Shown piece by piece: positions 5,513-11,448 of a stretch of 11,448 bases of DNA (position 1 is the first letter of the stretch; each line of letters opens with the position of its first letter). A program made the translations under genes and the position numbers. The notes below the pieces were generated by a model. The model made no database searches. It saw only the letters and a list, made by a program, of their open reading frames with translations, and was not told the DNA's origin. Source of the DNA: CADEEN01 sp031379365 (GTDB taxonomy: Bacteria; Pseudomonadota; Gammaproteobacteria; Burkholderiales; Burkholderiaceae_C); the NCBI GenBank assembly GCA_031379365.1, contig JANNFB010000194.1, forward strand, positions 1 to 11,448, read 5' to 3'.

Positions 5513-7522
5513 GTGATCCATCCTCAAGTGTTCGATGTCATTGTTGTCGGCGGCGGCCATGCTGGCACCGAAGCCGCGCTGGCGGCGGCGCGCATGGGCT
5601 GCAGCACCCTGCTGCTCACGCACAGCATCGAGACGCTCGGGCAGATGAGCTGCAACCCGTCGATCGGCGGCATCGGCAAAGGCCACCTGGTGAAGGAGAT
5701 CGATGCGCTCGGCGGGGCAATGGCCCTGGCCACTGACGAGTCCGGCATCCAGTTTCGCATCTTGAACTCGAGCAAGGGACCGGCCGTGCGGGCGACGCGG
5801 GCGCAGGCCGACCGGGTGCTGTACCGGGCGGCGGTGCGCCAGCGCCTGGAGAACCAGCCCAGGCTGTGGTTGTTCCAGCAGGCGGTGGACGACCTGATCC
5901 TGGAAGGCGACCGGGTCGTCGGTACCGTAACGCAAGTGGGCGTACGCTTTCGCGCGAAGACGGTGATTTTGACGGCTGGCACTTTTCTGGACGGTAAGAT
6001 CCATGTCGGTTTGCAGCACTACAGCGCGGGACGTGCGGGCGATCCTCCGGCCCTCAGCCTGTCCGCGCGGCTGAAAGAGTTGAAGCTGCCGCAAGGGCGA
6101 CTCAAGACAGGCACACCGCCGCGCATCGATGGGCGCTCGATCGATTTCACCCAGCTGATCGAGCAGCCGGGTGATGGCATGCCTTTGGCCGACGGCACGC
6201 CTGCCAGCCAAGCGCTGCCGGTGTTCAGCTTCGTGGGTGATGTCGGCATGCACCCACGCCAGGTGCCGTGCTGGATCACGCATACCAACGAGCGCACCCA
6301 CGACATCATCCGCGCGGGCCTGGACCGCAGCCCGATGTTCACGGGCGTGATCGAAGGGGTGGGGCCGCGCTATTGCCCGAGCATCGAGGACAAGATCAAC
6401 CGCTTCGCCGACAAGTCGAGCCACCAGATCTTCCTGGAGCCCGAGGGCCTGACAACACACGAGTTCTATCCGAATGGCATCTCGACCTCCTTGCCCTTCG
6501 ATGTCCAGATCGCTGCGGTTCAGTCCATGGCGGGCCTGGGGCGGGCGCACATCCTGCGGCCGGGCTACGCCATCGAATACGACTACTTCGATCCGCGCGC
6601 ACTGACGACCAGTTTCGAAACCCGGGCCATCAAGGGCCTGTTCTTCGCCGGGCAGATCAATGGCACGACCGGCTATGAAGAGGCCGCCGCCCAAGGTTTG
6701 TTTGCCGGCATCAACGCGGCCCTGCAGGTCAAGGGCGAGACGGCTTGGCTACCGCGGCGCGACCAGGCCTACCTCGGCGTATTGGTCGACGATCTGGTGA
6801 CGCAAGGCGTGACCGAGCCCTACCGCATGTTCACCAGTCGCGCCGAGTACCGCCTGCAATTGCGTGAAGACAACGCCGACGCCCGACTGACGGAGATCGG
6901 CCGCCACCTGGGCCTGGTCGACGACGCCCGCTGGGACGCTTTCAGTCGCAAGCGGGACGCTGTTTCACGTGAAACCGAGCGCTTGAAGTCGACCTGGATC
7001 CACCCAGGCATCCTGCTGGCGGCCGATGCGGAGCGCCTGTTGGGCAAGGCGCTGGAACATGAACACAGTCTGGTGGACTTGCTGCGCCGGCCCGGCATCG
7101 GCTTTGACACCGTGGCCGAGCTGGCGGCCCTTGCCCGGCCCGACCGCCCCGAGGCCCCGGCTGTTTCCCGCCGAACCCTGGCTGACGAGCTGGGGTCGGC
7201 CCTGGCCGCCGCCGTGATCGAGCAGCTCGAAGTGGCCACCAAGTACGCCGGCTACATCGACAAGCAGGTGGAGGAGGTGGGCCGAGCGGCCCATTTCGAA
7301 GGCCTCAGCCTGCCGGTGGAGCTGGATTACGCCCAGGTGCCCGCGCTCAGCCACGAGGTTCGCCAGAAGCTCACCCGGCATCGGCCTCAGACGCTCGGCC
7401 AGGCTTCCCGCATCGCGGGGGTCACGCCGGCGGCTATCTCCCTGCTGCTCGTGCATCTGAAGAAGGGGCGCTTCAAGGGCTTTGCCGCCAACGGGCGCGC
7501 CGTGGGCGACGAGGCCGCGTGA
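5513..7522 (+). CDS. mnmG: tRNA uridine-5-carboxymethylaminomethyl modification enzyme MnmG, 669 aa
   Basis: FAD-dependent partner of MnmE (GTPase) that installs the cmnm5 group on the wobble U34 of certain tRNAs. The N-terminal dinucleotide-binding loop is GGGHAG (13-18). The conserved block MSCNPSIGGIGKGHLVKEID carries C47, equivalent to E. coli C47, and C288 in RYCPSIEDK corresponds to the second conserved cysteine. The family motif GYEEAAAQGLFAGINAAL and a C-terminal helical MnmE/tRNA-binding region (about 560-655) are present. The start is GTG 5513, fitting the conserved IHPQVFDVIVVGGGHAG beginning; its ribosome binding site is weak. The protein is somewhat longer than the E. coli protein (about 630). 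It overlaps rsmG by 4 bases (GTGA). The reading frame contains a parS-like site at 6961-6976, encoded as AVSRET without disturbing the protein. Confidence 0.98.
   Translation: MIHPQVFDVIVVGGGHAGTEAALAAARMGCSTLLLTHSIETLGQMSCNPSIGGIGKGHLVKEIDALGGAMALATDESGIQFRILNSSKGPAVRATRAQADRVLYRAAVRQRLENQPRLWLFQQAVDDLILEGDRVVGTVTQVGVRFRAKTVILTAGTFLDGKIHVGLQHYSAGRAGDPPALSLSARLKELKLPQGRLKTGTPPRIDGRSIDFTQLIEQPGDGMPLADGTPASQALPVFSFVGDVGMHPRQVPCWITHTNERTHDIIRAGLDRSPMFTGVIEGVGPRYCPSIEDKINRFADKSSHQIFLEPEGLTTHEFYPNGISTSLPFDVQIAAVQSMAGLGRAHILRPGYAIEYDYFDPRALTTSFETRAIKGLFFAGQINGTTGYEEAAAQGLFAGINAALQVKGETAWLPRRDQAYLGVLVDDLVTQGVTEPYRMFTSRAEYRLQLREDNADARLTEIGRHLGLVDDARWDAFSRKRDAVSRETERLKSTWIHPGILLAADAERLLGKALEHEHSLVDLLRRPGIGFDTVAELAALARPDRPEAPAVSRRTLADELGSALAAAVIEQLEVATKYAGYIDKQVEEVGRAAHFEGLSLPVELDYAQVPALSHEVRQKLTRHRPQTLGQASRIAGVTPAAISLLLVHLKKGRFKGFAANGRAVGDEAA
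6961..6976. promoter_or_regulatory. parS site (ParB-binding centromere element) inside mnmG
   Basis: TGTTTCACGTGAAACC matches the bacterial parS consensus TGTTTCACGTGAAACA at 15 of 16 bases and contains a perfect 14-base palindrome. In the cell it would load ParB (Spo0J) for origin segregation. parS sites often lie in genes close to the replication origin, as mnmG commonly is. Confidence 0.88.
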
Positions 7523-8199
7523 CGGTGGGCGGCGCCGCGACACCGGAGTCGGCGGCGGACAGCGAACTCACTGCGCTGCAGCGCGATGCGGCCGAGCTCG
7601 GCTTGGCGTTACCGGAGGCTGCGTTTGTGGCTCTCATCGCCTACTTGGCGCTGCTGCGGAAATGGAACGCCGTCTACAACCTGACCGCCGTGCGCGACCC
7701 GGCCCAAATGCGCACCCAGCATCTGGTCGACTGCCTGGCGGTGGTCGCCCCCTTGCGGCGCCAGGCCGACCCCGCTTCGGCGCTGCGCCTGCTCGATGTC
7801 GGCAGCGGCGGCGGTTTACCGGGGGTGGTGCTGGCGGTGGTCGAGCCGGCGTGGCAGGTCACGTGTGTCGACACGGTCGGCAAGAAAGCGGCCTTCATCC
7901 GCCAGGCTGCTGGCGAGTTGGGCTTGCGCAACTTACACGCTGCGCATGCGCGCGTCGAAGCGCTTCCCGGCCCGCCCTTCGATGTGATCACTTCGCGCGC
8001 CTTCGCGTCCCTGCCGGATTTCGTTCGCTTGACGCGGTCGCTGCTGGCGCCAGGAGGGGTGTGGCTGGCCATGAAGGGCCGCCGCCCCGATGACGAGTTG
8101 AGCGCCTTGCCGGCCGACATCGACGTGTTCCACGTGGAACCGTTGGCCGTGCCCGGCCTCGACGCCGAACGCTGCTTGATCTGGATGCGACTCCGATGA
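7519..8199 (+). CDS. rsmG: 16S rRNA (guanine527-N7)-methyltransferase RsmG, 226 aa
   Basis: Transfers a methyl group from S-adenosylmethionine to N7 of G527 in 16S rRNA. The SAM-binding motif LLDVGSGGGLPGVVLAV begins near residue 91, with the glycine loop at 95-99. It is followed by the acidic strand end VTCVDTVGKKAAFIRQ and motif DVITSRAFASLPDFV, then LLAPGGVWLAMKG, all typical of RsmG. The N-terminal helical part contains KWNAVYNLTAVRDPAQMRTQ, the usual substrate-side motif. GTG 7519 overlaps the mnmG stop by GTGA, so translation is probably coupled. Residues encoded across a second parS-like site (8126-8141) read DVFHVEP. The first 20 or so residues are Ala/Gly-rich and poorly conserved, so a slightly later start cannot be excluded. 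Length is near the family norm of 205-225. Confidence 0.97.
   Translation: MTVGGAATPESAADSELTALQRDAAELGLALPEAAFVALIAYLALLRKWNAVYNLTAVRDPAQMRTQHLVDCLAVVAPLRRQADPASALRLLDVGSGGGLPGVVLAVVEPAWQVTCVDTVGKKAAFIRQAAGELGLRNLHAAHARVEALPGPPFDVITSRAFASLPDFVRLTRSLLAPGGVWLAMKGRRPDDELSALPADIDVFHVEPLAVPGLDAERCLIWMRLR
8126..8141. promoter_or_regulatory. Second parS site, inside rsmG
   Basis: TGTTCCACGTGGAACC has a perfect 14-base palindrome. It differs from the consensus TGTTTCACGTGAAACA only at symmetric positions 5 and 12 and at the last base. This C/G variant is, from recall, a form used as parS in Pseudomonas. It lies 1165 bases from the site in mnmG. Confidence 0.82.
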
Positions 8200-8215
8200 C
8201 CCCAAGCCTGCACAT

Positions 8216-8797
8216 ATGACCCTGCGCACGACCCCGCCCCTGATCCTGGCCTGCCTGCTGATGGGCACGCCCGCGCTGGCCCAGCAACCTTTGGCGCCCC
8301 TGCTAGCGCTGCCCAGCCTGGAGGTCACGCCCTACATGGGCGTCTGGTACCAAGTGGCCTGGATCCCGAACTTCTTTCAGAAGCAGTGCGTGTCCGACAC
8401 CGTGGCCACTTACCGTGATCTGGGCAATGGCAGTGTCGAGGTTCTCAACCGCTGCAAACTGGCCGACGGCAAGACCGACAGCGTACTCGGCATCGCGCGG
8501 CCGCCGGCGGGTGTGGCCCGCATCGAAGGCGGCAAGTTGACGCCGGCGCGCCTGCAAGTCAGCTTCCTGCCGGCGTGGCTGCGCTGGACGGGCATTGGCT
8601 GGGGCGCCTACTGGGTTGTCGACCTGGCGCCCGATGGCCGCTATGCCATCGTCAGTGAAGCCTCGCGCGAGTATTTGTGGGTTCTGGCCCGACAGCCCGC
8701 ACTCACACCGGTAGATGAGTTTGCGGTCCGGGCCCGGCTGCAAGCCCTCGGCTTCGACCTCGCAGGCGTCCAGGTGCACGCTCACAGCCCGCGCTGA
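8216..8797 (+). CDS. Lipocalin (Blc-like) with a signal peptide, 193 aa
   Basis: Small beta-barrel protein expected to bind hydrophobic ligands in the envelope. An N-terminal export signal (residues 1-22, ending TPALA before QQ) is followed by the lipocalin signature G42-x-W44 in YMGVWYQVAW. Next come a probable disulfide pair, C58 and C80, and the second family motif near SREYLWVLARQP. The GRYAIVSEASREYLW stretch closely resembles bacterial Blc. Unlike E. coli Blc, which is an outer-membrane lipoprotein, I see no good lipobox: C13 has leucine at -2 and too short a hydrophobic run, so the product is probably periplasmic and soluble. It starts 16 bases after rsmG with a weak ribosome binding site, likely read through from mnmG-rsmG. 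Confidence 0.92.
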   Translation: MTLRTTPPLILACLLMGTPALAQQPLAPLLALPSLEVTPYMGVWYQVAWIPNFFQKQCVSDTVATYRDLGNGSVEVLNRCKLADGKTDSVLGIARPPAGVARIEGGKLTPARLQVSFLPAWLRWTGIGWGAYWVVDLAPDGRYAIVSEASREYLWVLARQPALTPVDEFAVRARLQALGFDLAGVQVHAHSPR

Positions 8798-8891
8798 ACC
8801 CGCCGGGCCCGCCCGGGGTCCGCGCCAGGGCGGCAAGTCGCCCGCCCGCGAAAAAAGCGTGCCGAATTCGCGGCTGAGTGAGGCTCAATAG

Positions 8892-8907
8892 CTGTATAAA
8901 TACACAG
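8892..8907. promoter_or_regulatory. LexA (SOS) box upstream of imuA
   Basis: CTGTATAAATACACAG matches the proteobacterial LexA consensus CTGTATATATATACAG at 14 of 16 bases, with perfect CTGT and ACAG ends. It lies 29 bases before the imuA start. TATAAA at 8895-8900 within it may be the -10 element, so LexA would block the promoter directly. This fits imuAB being a damage-induced operon. Confidence 0.9.
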
Positions 8908-8936
8908 TTGTTTCCTCTCGCCTGAAGACGCTTGCC

Positions 8937-9755
8937 ATGCCGAGCTTTGCTCCCGCTTCGCCCCCCAGCCCACGCGCCGCGCAGGTGCTGAACCATGCCT
9001 TGCTGGCCGAGCGCCCGGCGCTGTGGCTGGCCGACCGGCTGGCCAGCAGCGCAGTGGCCTTGCCGACGCAGCCCACTGGATTTGCCGCACTCGACGCCGA
9101 ACTGCCCGGGGGCGGCTGGCCCGCCGCGGGCTTGACCGAACTGCTGCTCGCCGCCCCGGGCAGTGGTGAGTTGCGCCTGCTCGCACCCCTGCTCGGGCCG
9201 GGCTCGTCACACAGCGGCAGCCTGTTGTGCATCGCACCGCCCTTCATGCCCTATGCGCCGGCCTTGCAGGCGCTGGCCTGGCCGCTCGCCCGTGTGCTGG
9301 TTGTCCGCCCCGACTCGCTGGCCGACGCTGCCTGGGCCGCCGAGCAGGGCTTGCGTTCGGGCGCTTGCGCGGCCGTGTTGTGGTGGCAGGGTGAAGAGCG
9401 GGTACCCGCAACCGTGCTGGCCACCGCCTTGCGTCGCCTGCACCTGGCGGCGCAAGAAGGGCGAAGCCCGCTGTTTGCGCTGCGTCCCGCGGCTGCGCAA
9501 ACGCAGTCGTCGCCGGCACCCATGCGCCTGGCGCTGGTGCCGGCGCCCCAAGGGGGCTTGGCGGTCACGGTGTTCAAGCGCCGCGGCCCGGCGATGCAGG
9601 CGCCGCTGCACCTGATGTTGCCGATGGCGGGTGTGCCGGCCCGGCGCGCCCTGCGGCGGGTCGATGCTGCACCGGTGCCGCCCGTGGCCGCCCCGCCCTT
9701 GTTGGAGCCTGGCCATGCTGTGGTTCGCCCTGCACCTGAGCGCATTGCCGCTTGA
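8937..9755 (+). CDS. imuA: ImuA, RecA/SulA-like SOS mutagenesis accessory protein, 272 aa
   Basis: Cytoplasmic partner of ImuB and DnaE2 (ImuC) in error-prone translesion synthesis. The protein has the weakly RecA-like fold of the family. The opening TGFAALDAELPGGGWPAAGLTELLL (residues about 47-71) parallels RecA's entry to the nucleotide-binding core, but the loop APGSGELR lacks a Walker A lysine, as is usual for ImuA. LLCIAPPFMPYAPALQALAW and RVLVVRPDSLADAAWAAEQGLRSGACAAVLWW are typical family strings. ATG 8937 is the first methionine after the LexA box; the ribosome binding site is weak. The C-terminal 30 residues are proline/alanine-rich and overlap imuB by 41 bases. Confidence 0.9.
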   Translation: MPSFAPASPPSPRAAQVLNHALLAERPALWLADRLASSAVALPTQPTGFAALDAELPGGGWPAAGLTELLLAAPGSGELRLLAPLLGPGSSHSGSLLCIAPPFMPYAPALQALAWPLARVLVVRPDSLADAAWAAEQGLRSGACAAVLWWQGEERVPATVLATALRRLHLAAQEGRSPLFALRPAAAQTQSSPAPMRLALVPAPQGGLAVTVFKRRGPAMQAPLHLMLPMAGVPARRALRRVDAAPVPPVAAPPLLEPGHAVVRPAPERIAA

Positions 9756-11277
9756 GGCCTTGCTCGCCGCGCTGCCCGCCGAGCCGCTGAACAGCGCGCC
9801 GGCGCGTTGTGTGGTCGAGCAGCGGCGCGTCCTGTTGGCCGATGCACGCGCCATGACCGCCGGCATCCAGCCAGGAATGAGTGCGGCCAGCGCCGCGTCC
9901 CTGCTGCCCGGCGTGCAAATGCTGGCGCGCGATGTCGCACGCGAAACCGCCTTCGTCGAGCGGCTGGCGCTCACGCTGGCGCGCTACACCCCCGCGGTGG
10001 TGATCGAGTCCGACGGCCTGCTGCTCGAAGGGGCTGCCTCGCTGCGCCTGTTCGGCGGTGCCCGTGCGCTCGCACGCGCACTGCGGGCCACTGTGCGCGC
10101 CAGTGGCGTACAGGCGGCGCAGCTGGCGGTCGCACCCACTGCGGGGGCGGCTTCGTTGCTGGCGCGGGTGGCGCCGCCGGGCCCCTCACCACGGCGGGGC
10201 AACATGACACGCGCTGTCACCACCGCAGCAACGCGTGCCGCGGCCGACCCAGTTTCGGCTTGGCACCAGCACACCCGCCAGCGCCTCGATGCGCTGCCCC
10301 TGGCCGCCGTGCTCGCGGCTTGGCAGCTGCCCGAGCGCACCACCGAGCTGCTGCACGGCATCGGCTGCCGCACCCTGGCCGATGCACGCGCGTTGCCGCG
10401 CACGGGCCTGCAGCGCCGTGGCGGCGGCGCCTTGCTCGAGCGCCTGGCCCAGGCCTACGGCGAAGCCCCCGATCCGCGGCCCTGGTTCACACCGCCGGCC
10501 GGCTTCGAACTCGGCCTGGAGCTGCTGCACCGCGCCGACGATGCCGCGATGCTGGTGTTCGCCGCCGAACGCCTCGTCCAGCCGCTGGCCGGGTGGCTGG
10601 CGCAGCAATGGCTGGCCGCCTCGCGCATTGCGCTGCACCTGCGCCACGAAACCAGCCGCCACCTGGCACTGCCCGACACCGTGGTGCGCATCGGCCTGGG
10701 TGAGCCGTCGCGCGAGGCCAAGCAGATCGGCCTGCTGCTGCGCGAGCGTCTGCAACGCACCGAACTTCCTGCGCCGGTGTATGCACTGACTTTGCGGTTG
10801 GAAGAGGCGGTCAGCCACGCCGGTCGGGAAGCTGCGCTGTGGCGCGACCCGCAGCAGAGTGGGGGCGACGACATCCGCGGCCTGATCGACCGCCTCGGCG
10901 CGCGCCTCGGCCCCGAGCGCGTGCAGCGCCTGCGCCTGCAGGCCGACCACCGACCCGAGCGCGCGATGGTCACCGCGCCCGCCAACGCCACCCCGAGCGC
11001 CAACGCCACCATCGATCTGCCGCAACCCGGCGCCCCGCGCCCGACCTGGCTGCTCCCGGAGCCGCTGCGCCTGCAGGAGCAAGCCGGCCGACCGCTGCAC
11101 GGCGGCCCGCTCACCCTGCGCAGCCGCGCCGAGCGCATCGAGGCCGGCTGGTTCGACGGTGAACTGGTCTGCCGCGACTACCACGTCGCCGAAGGCCGCG
11201 ACCACCGGCTGCGCTGGGTCTTTCGCGAGCGGCGGGGAGCCGTGGCGCAGTGGTTTCTGCACGGGCTGTTCGGCTGA
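9715..11277 (+). CDS. imuB: ImuB, catalytically inactive Y-family polymerase homologue, 520 aa
   Basis: Hub protein of the ImuA-ImuB-DnaE2 mutasome; related to Y-family polymerases such as DinB but lacking polymerase activity. ATG 9715 has GGAG at 9704-9707 and starts the conserved MLWFALHLSALPLEAL. The longer upstream frame is shadow of imuA. The first catalytic aspartate of active polymerases is absent (LHLSALPLE). The second acidic pair is changed (around E98-S99-D100 in VIESDGLLLEGAASLRLFGG). A helix-hairpin-helix-like region (ELLHGIGCRTLADARALP), a little-finger region and the typical C-terminus ERIEAGWFDGELVCRDYHVA to WFLHGLFG are present. A clamp-binding motif is not clear: at the expected place, EAALW (372-376) is a weak match. 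A short repeat, ANATPSANAT, lies in the linker. dnaE2 does not follow within the remaining 171 bases. Confidence 0.95.
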   Translation: MLWFALHLSALPLEALLAALPAEPLNSAPARCVVEQRRVLLADARAMTAGIQPGMSAASAASLLPGVQMLARDVARETAFVERLALTLARYTPAVVIESDGLLLEGAASLRLFGGARALARALRATVRASGVQAAQLAVAPTAGAASLLARVAPPGPSPRRGNMTRAVTTAATRAAADPVSAWHQHTRQRLDALPLAAVLAAWQLPERTTELLHGIGCRTLADARALPRTGLQRRGGGALLERLAQAYGEAPDPRPWFTPPAGFELGLELLHRADDAAMLVFAAERLVQPLAGWLAQQWLAASRIALHLRHETSRHLALPDTVVRIGLGEPSREAKQIGLLLRERLQRTELPAPVYALTLRLEEAVSHAGREAALWRDPQQSGGDDIRGLIDRLGARLGPERVQRLRLQADHRPERAMVTAPANATPSANATIDLPQPGAPRPTWLLPEPLRLQEQAGRPLHGGPLTLRSRAERIEAGWFDGELVCRDYHVAEGRDHRLRWVFRERRGAVAQWFLHGLFG

Positions 11278-11291
11278 AGTGGCTGCCGTTC

Positions 11292-11400
11292 TTGCTTTGT
11301 TTTGGCGACCCTGCGCGGCCTGTGTTGCCTGCCGGGTCCCGGCCCGGCGGCCGGGCCGGGACCCGGCAGGGTGGAGCGCCGCCAAAGCGATCCAAAGCAA
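11292..11400. repeat. Nested inverted repeat after imuB; possible terminator or intergenic repeat element
   Basis: The core is a perfect inverted repeat with 21-base arms (11328-11348 and 11350-11370) around one central base; it starts CCTGCCGGGTCCC and ends GGGACCCGGCAGG. Outside it lie further matched arms: TTTGGCG at 11301-11307 with CGCCAAA at 11380-11386, and TTGCTTTG at 11292-11299 with CAAAGCAA at 11393-11400. The transcript would fold into a very strong GC hairpin, but no U-tract follows on either strand. It could end imuAB transcription, or be a copy of a dispersed palindromic repeat. No gene is visible in 11278-11448. Confidence 0.7.
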
Positions 11401-11448
11401 AGCCAAGCGAAGACTCCGCAGAGACCGCTGGCGCGCCGTGCAAGGCCG

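Noticed and set aside
5306..6694. 462-codon open frame on the minus strand opposite mnmG
   Set aside because: High-GC shadow: Arg/His/Gln-rich, lacks family features, and lies wholly against a clearly conserved gene.
7859..7868. CACGTG in rsmG near 7860 as parS
   Set aside because: Flanking bases do not form the palindrome; only the hexamer matches.
8828..8843. Small hairpin GGGCG...CGCCC after the lipocalin as a terminator
   Set aside because: Only a 5-bp stem and no following U-tract in the plus direction.
10186..11406. 406-codon minus-strand frame opposite imuB
   Set aside because: Low-complexity Gln/Ala/Gly/Arg composition typical of an antisense frame in GC-rich DNA; imuB on the plus strand explains the region.

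Overview
The window looks like chromosomal DNA from a high-GC betaproteobacterium, most likely a Burkholderiales member of the Rubrivivax/Leptothrix/Roseateles kind. The reasons are the high GC, the mnmG-rsmG pair joined by a GTGA overlap, an RsaM-type quorum-sensing modulator next to a LuxR gene, and an imuA-imuB mutagenesis operon. Genus-level placement is inference. Two sequences matching the ParB-binding site parS lie inside mnmG and rsmG, so this is probably origin-proximal chromosome.

Region 1 (about 1-5105) is the accessory part. A small RsaM/DUF4902-like gene (237-611, minus) is divergent from a LuxR-type regulator (731-1444, plus). Downstream of luxR comes a tight operon on the plus strand: a 55-residue precursor with a double-glycine leader and a predicted 10-residue product (1535-1702), an HlyD-type membrane fusion protein (1696-2946), and an ABC exporter with an N-terminal C39 leader peptidase (2952-5105). 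A well-formed lux-box (1448-1467) sits just upstream of the peptide gene. A second copy sharing 12 identical bases lies in the rsaM-luxR intergenic region (689-708). My reading is a quorum-sensing-controlled system that makes, cleaves and exports a very short peptide. Neither a LuxI synthase nor an outer-membrane TolC partner is in the window.

Region 2 (5115-8199) is housekeeping. A two-helix DUF2892 membrane protein (5115-5309, minus) converges on the exporter. It is followed by mnmG (tRNA U34 modification) and rsmG (16S rRNA m7G methylation).

Region 3 (8216-11448) holds a secreted lipocalin, then a LexA box, imuA and imuB (SOS mutagenesis). The window ends in 171 bases with a perfect 21-bp-arm inverted repeat nested in weaker ones. 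No dnaE2 (imuC) start is visible before the end of the window. The parAB genes that often follow rsmG in this group are not seen either.

All calls come from reading the sequence by eye, without searches or structure prediction.
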